Part shown: positions 28,478 through 36,404 of the stretch, piece after piece
Layout of the letters: each line of letters opens with the position of its first letter
Position numbering within the stretch: position 1 is the stretch's first letter
Assembly: GCA_963643465.1 (NCBI GenBank)
Contig: CAVIJT010000001.1
Coordinates: forward strand, 248,001 to 312,000
Direction: 5' to 3'
Origin: CAG-411 sp963643465
GTDB taxonomy: Bacteria > Bacillota > Clostridia > Lachnospirales > Lachnospiraceae
DNA length: 64,000 nt
Made by a program: the position numbers and the translations under genes
The notes under the pieces: generated by a model
Database searches by the model: none
The model's input: the letters and a program-made list of their open reading frames with translations, nothing else
Told to the model about the DNA's origin: nothing

Positions 28478-28900
28478 CTACATCAATGCAAAGGTCAATT
28501 CTGCCTCTGTGGCAACCTTGTCACCTTTGTATGCAGTAGCCTTTCCGATTCCAATTGGCCCTTTTACTTTTATCATTTCTACTTCAAGACGCAAACAATC
28601 TCCTGGTACTACTTTATCTCTAAACTTAGCTTTATTGATACCACCAAATACCGGAGTCTTCCCCTTATATTCTTCTGCTGATAAAATAGCAACTGCTCCA
28701 ACCTGTGCCAACGCTTCCACAATTAAAACTCCTGGCATAATTGGCTCCTGTGGATAATGGCCCTTAAAAAAGTCCTCATGATAAGTAACGCATTTTACAC
28801 CTACTGCACGCTTACCTGGTTCTAACTCGTCAATACGATCCACAAGTAAAAATGGATGTCTGTGAGGAATCAACTCCTCAATTTCTTTTATTCCCAACAT
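28478..28900 (-). CDS. fabZ: 3-hydroxyacyl-ACP dehydratase
   Basis: A 140-residue hot-dog-fold dehydratase making trans-2-enoyl-ACP. The catalytic His is in IPHRHPFLLVDRI and the Glu in MPGVLIVEALAQVGA. The start MLGIKEIEEL has AGGAG eight bases upstream; nineteen further in-frame residues upstream belong to accB sequence in another frame. No FabA- or FabN-like isomerase is seen in the operon, so how unsaturated chains are made is not shown here. Confidence 0.95.
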   Translation of the reverse strand: MLGIKEIEELIPHRHPFLLVDRIDELEPGKRAVGVKCVTYHEDFFKGHYPQEPIMPGVLIVEALAQVGAVAILSAEEYKGKTPVFGGINKAKFRDKVVPGDCLRLEVEMIKVKGPIGIGKATAYKGDKVATEAELTFALM

Positions 28901-28910
28901 ATCTATTCTC

Positions 28911-29402
28911 CTATACCAAACGAACCAAAGGCTGTCCGAATTCAACCAATTGTTCATTCTCCACTAAAATCTCTGCAACTGTTCCATCGGATTCTGCTTC
29001 AATCTCGTTCATCAACTTCATTGCTTCTACAATTCCAATTACCTGTCCTTTTTTCACAGTATCTCCCACAGAAATAAATGGTGCTTCTCCCTCTGCCTTT
29101 GCAGCATAAAAAGTTCCCACTAAAGGAGAAGTAATCACGGTCCCTTCTGCCTTCTCTGCTGTGTCAGTTGTCACAACAGTTTCTGCTACAGGCTGCACTG
29201 GTGCATTTCCAGATACTACAACAGGCTGTGCTGCCACAATAGGTGCCTTTTCTGCCTCTAATTGAAAGGTATATTCTTCTGTCTCATACATAAACTTGGA
29301 CATATTGCTCTTGTCAAAGCGGTCCATAATTTTTAATATTGCCTCTAAATCAAATTCCATTGTCTCCGTATCCTTCTCTCTATTTACAAATACGGTAACC
29401 AT
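28911..29402 (-). CDS. accB: biotin carboxyl carrier protein of acetyl-CoA carboxylase
   Basis: A 163-residue carrier. The N-terminal segment (LEAILKIMDRFDKSNMSKFMYE) and a Pro/Ala/Val-rich linker (about 60-85) lead to the biotinyl domain with the target Lys in EAMKLMNEIE. Two starts are possible: the one given, with AGGAAG upstream, or an ATG at 29360 (MEFDLEAIL) with AAGGA ten bases upstream, which would match shorter homologues. It follows fabF by about 50 bases and precedes fabZ by 10. Confidence 0.94.
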   Translation of the reverse strand: MVTVFVNREKDTETMEFDLEAILKIMDRFDKSNMSKFMYETEEYTFQLEAEKAPIVAAQPVVVSGNAPVQPVAETVVTTDTAEKAEGTVITSPLVGTFYAAKAEGEAPFISVGDTVKKGQVIGIVEAMKLMNEIEAESDGTVAEILVENEQLVEFGQPLVRLV

Positions 29403-29449
29403 TCCACTTCCTAACAGCTACCTTAACTCTCATTCATCTACACTTGCGT

Positions 29450-30685
29450 TTAGCATTTCTTTACTAATAAACTTGCGTTATGTCCTCCAAATCCAAGTGA
29501 ATTGCTTAACGCATAATTTACTGTCTTACCTGTCTCAGGCTCTTTTGTATAGTTCAAATCACATTCTTCATCTGGTACCTGATAACCAACCGTTGCATGT
29601 ATATAATCTTCCATCACAGATTTTACGCAAACAATAAACTCAATTGCTCCTGCCGCACCAAGACAATGTCCGATCATAGATTTTGTAGAGTTTACATTCA
29701 AATTATAAGCATGTTCTCCAAATACTTTCTTAATTGCCATGGTCTCAAATAAGTCATTGTGATGTGTACTTGTTCCATGTGCATTGATATATTCTACCTG
29801 TTCTGGCTCAATACCAGCTTCCTTTATTGCAAGTTCCATTGCTCTTGCAGCTCCTTCACCATCTTCTGCTGGAGAAGTAATATGGAACGCATCACTGGTT
29901 GCTCCGTATCCTACCACTTCTGCTAAAATCTTAGCACCTCGTGCCTTTGCATGCTCATACTCTTCCAGTATAACCACACCAGCACCTTCACCCATAACAA
30001 ATCCGCTTCTCTCTTTATCAAAAGGAATCGAAGCTCTCTTTGGATCTTGGCTATTTGTAAGTGCAGTAAGAGATGCAAAACCACCGATACCAATTGGGCA
30101 GATGGAAGACTCTGTTCCACCTGCAACCATCATATCAGCATCACCATACTGAATATAACGGGCAGCCTCTCCAATAGAATGAGTACCAGTTGCACAAGCG
30201 GTAACTACATTCGTACATTTTCCCTTCAAACCAAATTGAATAGAAACATTTCCAGCTGCCATATTTGAAATCATAAGTGGCACTAACATTGGAGGAATTC
30301 TCTTTGGTCCTTTCTCCATAAGTTTTGTATGACCATTTTCCATAGTCTCAAGTCCACCGATACCAGAACCTACACATACACCAAAACGATATAAATCTTC
30401 TTTTTCTAAATCAATTCCACTCTGATCAATTGCCTGCTTTGTAGCTGCTACCGCATACTGACAGAACAATTCCATTCTTCTTGCAGCCTTTGGATCCATA
30501 TACTTAGATGCATCAAAATCATCTACCTGCGCTGCTAATTTGGCCTTATACTCTGTGATATCAAAACGATCAATTTCCTTAATTCCCACTTTCTGTTCTT
30601 TCACATTGTTCCAGAATTCATCAATGGAATTTCCAATTGGAGATACAACTCCCATACCTGTTACAACTACTCTTCTCTTTTCCAT
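29450..30685 (-). CDS. fabF: beta-ketoacyl-ACP synthase II
   Basis: A 411-residue condensing enzyme. The Cys-His-His catalytic set is in VTACATGTHSIG, INAHGTSTHHND and SMIGHCLGAAGA. The start MEKRRVVVTGMG is preceded by AAGGAGG at six bases; an upstream in-frame extension lies inside fabG and is not used. It elongates acyl-ACP with malonyl-ACP. It is the only condensing enzyme in the operon. Confidence 0.96.
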   Translation of the reverse strand: MEKRRVVVTGMGVVSPIGNSIDEFWNNVKEQKVGIKEIDRFDITEYKAKLAAQVDDFDASKYMDPKAARRMELFCQYAVAATKQAIDQSGIDLEKEDLYRFGVCVGSGIGGLETMENGHTKLMEKGPKRIPPMLVPLMISNMAAGNVSIQFGLKGKCTNVVTACATGTHSIGEAARYIQYGDADMMVAGGTESSICPIGIGGFASLTALTNSQDPKRASIPFDKERSGFVMGEGAGVVILEEYEHAKARGAKILAEVVGYGATSDAFHITSPAEDGEGAARAMELAIKEAGIEPEQVEYINAHGTSTHHNDLFETMAIKKVFGEHAYNLNVNSTKSMIGHCLGAAGAIEFIVCVKSVMEDYIHATVGYQVPDEECDLNYTKEPETGKTVNYALSNSLGFGGHNASLLVKKC

Positions 30686-30695
30686 CGCGTCCTCC

Positions 30696-31436
30696 TTATG
30701 CGTACATTCCGCCGTCAACGGAAATAGTCTGTCCTGTAATATAGGCTGCTTTATCCGATGCCAAAAATGCAACGGTCTCTGCTATATCTTTTGTATGACC
30801 TAAACGGTTCAAAGGAATCTGAGCCAAAAGCTGCTGCTTTACTTCTTCTTTTAACACCTGTGTCATCTCGGTATCAATAAATCCAGGCGCTACTGCATTC
30901 ACTGTGATTCCTTTTCCCCCAAGTTCCTTTGCAAGAGACTTAGTCATACCAATAATTCCAGCCTTAGATGCACTGTAATTAATCTGTCCCGCATTACCTG
31001 TAAGACCTACAATAGAAGATATACTAATGATTCTTCCACCCTTTTGTTTTAACATAGTTCTACATACATGACGCATACAATTAAAGGCACCCTTTAAGTT
31101 TGTATTAATTACTGCATCAAACTCTTCTTCTTTCATTACCATTGCCAAGTTATCCTTGGTAATACCAGCATTGTTTACTAAAATGTCAATGCTACCATAC
31201 TCTTTGGCAACTGCTTTTATCATCTCTGCCACTGCTGCGAAATCTGCCACATCACATCCATAAACGGCTGCTTTTCCACCATTATCTGTAATTTCCTTTG
31301 CGGCTGCTTTTGCGGCATCCTCTGAGTGTGCATAATTCAAAATAACGGTTGCACCATAAGAAGCAAGTGTCTTTGCCACTTCACAACCAATTCCTTTTCC
31401 TGCGCCTGTTACCAACGCAACTTTTCCTGTCAACAT
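30696..31436 (-). CDS. fabG: 3-oxoacyl-ACP reductase
   Basis: A 246-residue short-chain dehydrogenase. The NADPH motif TGAGKGIG is near residues 11-18, NNAG follows, and the catalytic Ser, Tyr and Lys lie in ISSIVGLTGNAGQINYSASKAG. The C-terminus PGFIDTEMT...ITGQTISVDGGMYA is typical. It is 10 bases from fabF and 14 from fabD. Its role follows from the operon, in contrast to the second SDR at 56471. Confidence 0.95.
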   Translation of the reverse strand: MLTGKVALVTGAGKGIGCEVAKTLASYGATVILNYAHSEDAAKAAAKEITDNGGKAAVYGCDVADFAAVAEMIKAVAKEYGSIDILVNNAGITKDNLAMVMKEEEFDAVINTNLKGAFNCMRHVCRTMLKQKGGRIISISSIVGLTGNAGQINYSASKAGIIGMTKSLAKELGGKGITVNAVAPGFIDTEMTQVLKEEVKQQLLAQIPLNRLGHTKDIAETVAFLASDKAAYITGQTISVDGGMYA

Positions 31437-31450
31437 CTATGTCTCTCCTA

Positions 31451-32368
31451 TTATTTACCAAGTTCATCGAGCTTGCTTAAATCTTCCACAGTTTCTACAT
31501 TAATTAGTGTAACTTCACGATTAATTTTCTTAATCAAGTTTGTGAGCGTATGTCCAGGTCCAATTTCCACAAATGTATCCACGCCCTCAGCAATCATGTT
31601 CTCCACACTATCTTCCCAACGAACAGAAGAAGATACCTGCTTTGCCAACAAATCTGCCACCTTGTCCTCTTCTCTTACATACTCTGCTGTCACGTTTGTT
31701 ACATAAGGCATTTCTGGTTTTGAAATGGTTACGCCCTGCAATTCCTGCGCCAATTTTTCTCCAGCACCCACTAACATACCAGAATGGAATGGTCCACTCA
31801 CCTTCAATGGCATCACTCTCTTGACACCTTTTTCTGTCAGTTGTTCTTTTGCTTTTGCAAGTGCCTCTGTCTTTCCAGAAATAATAATCTGTCCCGGACA
31901 GTTATAGTTTGCCACATATACATCTTCAATGTCTGCACAAACTTCTTCTACTAATTCTCTTTTTGCACCAAGTACCGCCTGCATTCCACCAACGCCTACA
32001 GGTACTTCGTTCTGCATGTAAATACCACGCTTTCTTGTAACTGCCACTGCATCTTTAAATTCCATAACACCACAAGTTACTAATGCCGCATACTCACCTA
32101 AACTAAGTCCTGCTGCAACATCTGGTTTTACTTTTTCCAATACCGGCTGCAACATTGCCACACATGCAGTCAAAAGAGCCGGCTGGGTATATTCTGTTAA
32201 ATTAATCTTTTCTTCTTCTTCAAAACAAATCTTCTCAATATCCACATCCAGATTTTCCTTTGCAACCTGAAAAATCTTTCTACTGCTATCGAAGGATTCG
32301 TAAAAATCTTTTGCCATTCCTAGCTGTTGTGCTCCTTGTCCAGGAAACACAAATGCGATTTTTCCCAT
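31451..32368 (-). CDS. fabD: malonyl-CoA:ACP transacylase
   Basis: A 305-residue enzyme loading malonate on ACP. The N-terminus IAFVFPGQGAQ is followed by the nucleophile Ser in GLSLGEYAALV and the catalytic His in GPFHSGML. Gln and Arg of the malonyl pocket are present (GQGAQQLG; VTRKRGIYM). It is spaced 13 bases after fabK. Confidence 0.95.
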   Translation of the reverse strand: MGKIAFVFPGQGAQQLGMAKDFYESFDSSRKIFQVAKENLDVDIEKICFEEEEKINLTEYTQPALLTACVAMLQPVLEKVKPDVAAGLSLGEYAALVTCGVMEFKDAVAVTRKRGIYMQNEVPVGVGGMQAVLGAKRELVEEVCADIEDVYVANYNCPGQIIISGKTEALAKAKEQLTEKGVKRVMPLKVSGPFHSGMLVGAGEKLAQELQGVTISKPEMPYVTNVTAEYVREEDKVADLLAKQVSSSVRWEDSVENMIAEGVDTFVEIGPGHTLTNLIKKINREVTLINVETVEDLSKLDELGK

Positions 32369-32381
32369 ATTAATTCCCTTC

Positions 32382-33323
32382 CTACATAAACTTTTCTGTT
32401 CTTTGTTTTATAATTTCACAAGCCTCTGCTGTAATTTCCTCTATAATTTCCTTAGCGGTCTGTTCTTTACTGATAAGTCCTGCAATCTGTCCTGCCATAA
32501 AAGAACCTGCAGCCTTATCTCCATCAAATACAGCCTTACGCAAAGATCCTAGCGTAAGTTTTTCCATCTCTTCGAAACTCTTTCCCTCTTTTTCTAACTT
32601 CAAATACTCTCTTGTCATAGCATTACGCAGTACACGCACCGGATGACCGGTAGTACGACTGGTAACTACAGAATCAATATCTTTTGCTTTTAAAACTAAT
32701 TCTTTGTAATTTTCATGAACAATACATTCATTTGCTACAAGGAAACGAGTACCAATCTGCACACCTTCTGCTCCTAACATAAGAGCCGCTGCAAATCCTC
32801 TTCCATCTCCTACACCTCCAGCTGCAATTACTGGAATATCTAACGCATCCACTATCTGTGGAACTAATGCCATAGTAGTACATTCTCCAATATGACCACC
32901 AGCTTCTGTACCTTCTGCCACTACTGCTGCTGCTCCACAACGCTGCATACGTTTTGCAAGCGCAACAGAAGCAACTACTGGGATTACTTTAATATCCGCT
33001 TCTAACCAATCCTTCATGTATGGTTCTGGAGTTCCTGCACCAGTAGTTACCACTGGTACTTTCTCCTCTACCAATACTTTCGCAACATTTGGCGTATCCG
33101 GATTTAGTAACATAACATTCACACCAAATGGTTTATCTGTCAGTTCTTTGGTTTTTCGAATTTCCTCTCTTACTTGCTCAGCATTCATACCGCCTGCTGC
33201 AATAATTCCAAGTCCACCAGCATTAGATACTGCTGCTGCTAAATTATGTTCTGCAATATTTGCCATTCCGCCTTGGAATACGGGATACTTGATATTTAAA
33301 AGTTTTGTTACTTCTGTCTGCAT
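32382..33323 (-). CDS. fabK: enoyl-ACP reductase (FMN-dependent)
   Basis: A 313-residue TIM-barrel flavoprotein of the nitronate-monooxygenase/FabK group. It opens with KYPVFQGGMANIAEHNLAAAVSNAGGLGIIA and has the FMN-phosphate site PVIAAGGVGDGRGFAAALMLGAEGVQIGTRF. It replaces FabI and would be insensitive to triclosan. Its place after acpP and before fabD supports FabK over a nitronate monooxygenase. Confidence 0.93.
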   Translation of the reverse strand: MQTEVTKLLNIKYPVFQGGMANIAEHNLAAAVSNAGGLGIIAAGGMNAEQVREEIRKTKELTDKPFGVNVMLLNPDTPNVAKVLVEEKVPVVTTGAGTPEPYMKDWLEADIKVIPVVASVALAKRMQRCGAAAVVAEGTEAGGHIGECTTMALVPQIVDALDIPVIAAGGVGDGRGFAAALMLGAEGVQIGTRFLVANECIVHENYKELVLKAKDIDSVVTSRTTGHPVRVLRNAMTREYLKLEKEGKSFEEMEKLTLGSLRKAVFDGDKAAGSFMAGQIAGLISKEQTAKEIIEEITAEACEIIKQRTEKFM

Positions 33324-33352
33324 TGCAAAAATCCTTCCTTCGTCTTTTCTTC

Positions 33353-33580
33353 TTATTCCTGTGTCTTCTCTAAATAATCCACAACTTCCTGAATAGTTGT
33401 AAACTCAGATACTGCCTCAGTATCGATTTCTACATCGAACTCTTCTTCACAAGCCATAATGAACTCGAATAAATCTAAAGAATCTACTCCTAAATCCTCT
33501 TTTAAGTTTGTGTCTGGCTTAATCTTGTCCACATCCAACTTTAACTGCTCTGCTAACATTTCTGTAATTTTTTCTAACAT
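33353..33580 (-). CDS. acpP: acyl carrier protein
   Basis: A 75-residue acidic helical protein. The phosphopantetheine Ser is residue 34 in the motif DLGVDSLDLFEFI. AAAAGGAG lies nine bases before the ATG. It is the first gene of the fatty-acid operon; the 222 bases before it must contain the operon promoter. The usual preceding genes fabH and a MarR-type regulator are absent. Confidence 0.95.
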   Translation of the reverse strand: MLEKITEMLAEQLKLDVDKIKPDTNLKEDLGVDSLDLFEFIMACEEEFDVEIDTEAVSEFTTIQEVVDYLEKTQE

Positions 33581-33739
33581 AATAATTCTCCTTTTTCTTT
33601 TCTTTCTCTATTAATTTTAAATATCCTGTAAAAACAGGCTATTTCCCAAATAAATGTTTCGCTACCAAATGCCGCTTATGAAAAAACACTCTCTAATGTC
33701 TGTTTCCAGCTTTCACATTCAGTACCTTATCAAAAAATC

Positions 33740-33784
33740 AAAGTGTGTTCTGTAGCACTATTTTCTGTCTGCCTCACACACTTT
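33740..33784 (-). terminator. weak hairpin after the ECF sigma operon
   Basis: The arms AAAGTGTGT (33776-33784 on the minus strand) and ACACACTTT enclose a 27-base loop. GATTTTTTG follows. It may end the sigma-factor transcript before the fatty-acid promoter. Confidence 0.45.
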
Positions 33785-33802
33785 CTTTTCGTAATCTCTT
33801 AT

Positions 33803-34033
33803 TTAGATAATTCTTCTCTGAAATCTTCTTTTTTTCATACAAACAACTACAAAAAGAACTCCGGTAACTGCAAGTCCAATACCTGCTGTAATACTTGCTA
33901 CCTTTACATGTCCTTTTGCAAACAATCGTCGAATCCTCTTTTGATGTCTTTTCAGGTCTCTTTCCAAATGTATTTCTTCCAGAATTGAAGTATCCAGCTT
34001 ATCAAACATGTCAATCAGTCTGTATTGTTCCAT
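33803..34033 (-). CDS. small single-TM protein paired with the ECF sigma factor
   Basis: 76 residues: a charged cytoplasmic N-terminus (MEQYRLIDMFDKLDTSILEEIHLERDLKRHQKRIRRL), one membrane helix (about 46-66) and a short basic tail. TAGGAG lies six bases before the ATG and the gene starts nine bases after the sigma gene. No zinc-binding anti-sigma motif is present. By position it could tether or restrain the sigma factor, but that is inference. Confidence 0.6.
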   Translation of the reverse strand: MEQYRLIDMFDKLDTSILEEIHLERDLKRHQKRIRRLFAKGHVKVASITAGIGLAVTGVLFVVVCMKKRRFQRRII

Positions 34034-34042
34034 TCTTCACTC

Positions 34043-34612
34043 CTACCTCTCTTCCCCTGTCATCACGTCGTATTCCTGCTTCATCTGCCTGCGAAGTCTG
34101 CTTAATTTGCTGTCCACCGCATTAACGGTCATACCCATATGTAAAGCAATTTCCTTGGAACTTTGTAAATAATAATATCTACGAAGAACCATTTCCTTAT
34201 CCTTCTTCTTTAAATTGGCAACAATCTGGTTGAGAGCTTCCATGTTCTCTTTCTGTTCCATGACATTCTCAACGTTCTGTCGGTAGTCTACATAATCAGC
34301 CGTAAGCTCAGCCAATTCTTCTTTCTGTGCCGATGCTTCCGTCTTGCTAATCTTTCGCAACCGATTAATCGATGTATTACGGACAATTACAGATAAATAG
34401 GTTTTAAATGAGGCTTTTTCGAAATCAAACTCCTGAATATGATTCCATATTTTAAAATACGTGTCGTTTACACATTCTTCCACATCTTCCTTATTGTTTC
34501 CAAGAATTCCTGTAGCTATATAAACTAACAATTTCTCGTATTTGTCTGTCAAAGCCTTTAATCCCTCTTCATCCCGCTTTGCTATTAACTTTACAATTTT
34601 TTTATCACGCAC
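34043..34612 (-). CDS. ECF-type RNA polymerase sigma factor
   Basis: About 189 residues with sigma region 2 (DVEECVNDTYFKIWNHIQEFDFEKASFKTYLSVIVRNTSINRLRK) written here as two continuous blocks around YFKIWN and SINRLRK, and region 4 with helix-turn-helix (SSKEIALHMGMTVNAVDSKL). No region 1 or 3 is seen, as expected for the ECF class. The start is a GTG with GGAGG eight bases upstream; an earlier TTG in frame would overlap that site. The gene is divergent from the small peptide gene at 34972, across 359 bases that hold paired inverted repeats. Confidence 0.88.
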   Translation of the reverse strand: MRDKKIVKLIAKRDEEGLKALTDKYEKLLVYIATGILGNNKEDVEECVNDTYFKIWNHIQEFDFEKASFKTYLSVIVRNTSINRLRKISKTEASAQKEELAELTADYVDYRQNVENVMEQKENMEALNQIVANLKKKDKEMVLRRYYYLQSSKEIALHMGMTVNAVDSKLSRLRRQMKQEYDVMTGEER

Positions 34613-34823
34613 ACATCTCACCTCCGCATACAATGGGGGTGGAGCCAGTTTCCCGGCACATCTCTTAAGAGTGGGAACTTAACATTCCTTATACATATAC
34701 CCCTACATTTGTTAAACCTTGCAAAAAAAATATAAAAATATAATTTCCTTTTCATTATATACCATATACTGTATTTTTGCGAACTTTTTTTCTTGTTTAT
34801 GAATATATTTGTAAAAATACACG

Positions 34824-34885
34824 TATTGGGTTACATTTTTCGTTTTCTAACATTTTTGTAACATTTGTTGAAACCTTACCCAATA
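34824..34885. promoter_or_regulatory. nested inverted repeats between sigma gene and peptide gene
   Basis: TATTGGGT (34824-34831) is matched by ACCCAATA (34878-34885). Inside it, GTTACA (34830-34835) is matched by TGTAAC (34857-34862). The right outer arm lies within the spacer of the predicted promoter of the peptide gene, the place expected for an operator. The rest of 34613-34823 is AT-rich, apart from a weak hairpin near 34648-34680 in the sigma leader. Confidence 0.5.
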
Positions 34886-34896
34886 TTTGGTAAAAT
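34868..34896 (+). promoter_or_regulatory. predicted sigma-A promoter of the small peptide gene
   Basis: TTGAAA (34868-34873), a 17-base spacer and TAAAAT (34891-34896) make a strong consensus-like promoter. The leader would be about 70 bases. The -35 also contains TGAAAC, which ECF factors often use, but no matching ECF -10 follows at the right distance. Confidence 0.65.
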
Positions 34897-34971
34897 CAAT
34901 ATGATTTTAAGACATACACATAGAAAGCATAAAATTTAAAACAATATTACATTCCAACCGAAAGGAGTATT

Positions 34972-35205
34972 ATGATCATGAAAAAGAATTGGTTAAAACC
35001 AGAAATAGACGAATTAACAATTACAGCAACTGCAGGTCGTGGCGGAAACTCTATGGATACTCAAAGTCCTACTCAATTCCATCCAGAATGCTGGACTCCA
35101 ACCCCTACCGTTGCAGCTTCATTTGATTCTACAAGTGGTGCCGATATTTCCACACCAACTTGTACCAGTGTTCCAGTATCAAAACCACATTGGCCTCATT
35201 GCTAA
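34972..35205 (+). CDS. candidate RiPP precursor peptide with paeninodin-like leader
   Basis: 77 residues. AAAGGAG stands before two in-frame ATGs (34972 and 34978); the second gives MKKNWLKPEIDELTITATAG, close to the leaders of paeninodin-type lasso peptides ('MKK...KP..E.L.....TA/M.G'). If the leader ends at TA (residues 20-21), Thr is at -2, Gly22 is core residue 1 and Asp29 is core residue 8, the classic lasso ring. The rest is Thr/Ser/Pro-rich with Cys40, Cys64 and Cys77 and ends HWPHC. A 56-residue core is far beyond known lasso length, so either processing differs or the resemblance is limited to the leader. No homologue is known to me. It has its own promoter and terminator. Confidence 0.65.
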   Translation: MIMKKNWLKPEIDELTITATAGRGGNSMDTQSPTQFHPECWTPTPTVAASFDSTSGADISTPTCTSVPVSKPHWPHC

Positions 35206-35222
35206 TTTTTAATGTGTAAAAC

Positions 35223-35264
35223 AAAACCAGCAGTTTTTGATATACCTGCTGGTTTTCTTTTTAT
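35223..35264. terminator. bidirectional terminator after the peptide gene
   Basis: AAAACCAGCAG and CTGCTGGTTTT form an 11-base stem around a loop of about 12. CTTTTTAT follows on the plus strand and a T-rich stretch on the minus strand. It separates the peptide gene from the convergent nucleotidyltransferase gene. Confidence 0.85.
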
Positions 35265-35294
35265 CTACCGATAAATTCGTAAGCTAAATACAGC

Positions 35295-36395
35295 TTACTT
35301 GAATACATTTAATTCTTTTAACATTTTTATGCGATGTAAAAACATTTCCTCATACCCCAACTGTTTTATCTCATCATAACGTTGTTCTCTCTCCGTCTGT
35401 AAATCATTTTTTCCAGATCCCATCATATAATAAAAGAACAATCCAGCATATTCTTCGCCATATTTTCTTGTACCAAAATACAAAAAGTCTTCTTCCATTG
35501 CTTGCTGCAACCAGTTTGCCTTAACCCCTGGCTCTTTCATAAAAGATTTACTTAAATTAAAATACTCCTGACAAATAGAAAAAAAACACTGGCAAAAAGA
35601 AGTATATCCCAACTGTTCCATGCAAGCCCAAAAATACGGAATATCTATCTGCTCTTCATAATTATTACAAAACAAAGAAATATCCAACATATATCGCATA
35701 GGAAGCCCCTGCTCTACAAAGTGTTTCACCATATGAAATATCTGATAAATCAAATGCTCCGTATGTCCCATACTTAATGTTTGAATCCCACAACAGACTA
35801 ATGACACACTCTTTTCTAAGGAGGTCAAATCTAGCGCTGTAAGAAGATCAATTTCTTCGCCTTCCAAATCTTCAAACAAAGAAAAATGTAATTCTATTTT
35901 ATGCAACTCTATTCCTTCCTGCCGATAATAATATGTAAGAACATTTCTCTTGTCCAATCTGTATTCCTGTTCGTATCCACACATATGTAGCAATTGCCTT
36001 ATCTGAGGTTCATAGACTCTATCTACATAAATATCGGTATCCCCGGAAGTGCGAAGGCCAATGGCAGGATATAGATTCGCCAAAATGATTCCCTTAAAAA
36101 AGAGCATTGGGATTTTATTCTTATAAGCAGCCTCTGTCACTTTTTGTAATAGCGGAATTTTTTGATATTCCCTCAAAATTCCCTGCGTTGCTTCTTCTTT
36201 CCAAGACTTTAATAACTCTTCCTCTTCCTGACTCTCCACTTTCCAATCAGATACCATTTGGTATACTAATCCACAAACTCTATTGATACTGGAAAGTTCA
36301 TATAACTCTTTCAACGAAAAACCACTCAATACTTGTGGATCCCTCATTGTCTTTTTACTGGCAGCCGCTACTACTGCATAGAAATTCTTTTTCAT
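35295..36395 (-). CDS. PF14907-like nucleotidyltransferase (NTP_transf_5)
   Basis: About 366 residues. The core IPMLFFKGIILANLYPAIG...RTSGDTDIYVD holds Lys101-Gly102, Arg115 and the metal-binding Asp119-x-Asp121, the signature of this nucleotidyltransferase family. Members are common beside lasso-peptide and other RiPP genes, where their reaction is mostly unsettled. The C-terminal part is helical. The start ATG (MKKNFYAVV) is nine bases after the kinase stop; an in-frame GTG directly after that stop is the alternative. It is probably cotranscribed with the kinase and convergent to the peptide gene. Confidence 0.8.
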   Translation of the reverse strand: MKKNFYAVVAAASKKTMRDPQVLSGFSLKELYELSSINRVCGLVYQMVSDWKVESQEEEELLKSWKEEATQGILREYQKIPLLQKVTEAAYKNKIPMLFFKGIILANLYPAIGLRTSGDTDIYVDRVYEPQIRQLLHMCGYEQEYRLDKRNVLTYYYRQEGIELHKIELHFSLFEDLEGEEIDLLTALDLTSLEKSVSLVCCGIQTLSMGHTEHLIYQIFHMVKHFVEQGLPMRYMLDISLFCNNYEEQIDIPYFWACMEQLGYTSFCQCFFSICQEYFNLSKSFMKEPGVKANWLQQAMEEDFLYFGTRKYGEEYAGLFFYYMMGSGKNDLQTEREQRYDEIKQLGYEEMFLHRIKMLKELNVFK

Positions 36396-36404
36396 TGTCC
36401 ACAC

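Noticed and set aside
33581..33802. A FabT/FapR-type operator before acpP
   Set aside because: No convincing palindrome of the known form was visible; TTTGATTTTTTGAT near 33730 is only a weak partial repeat.
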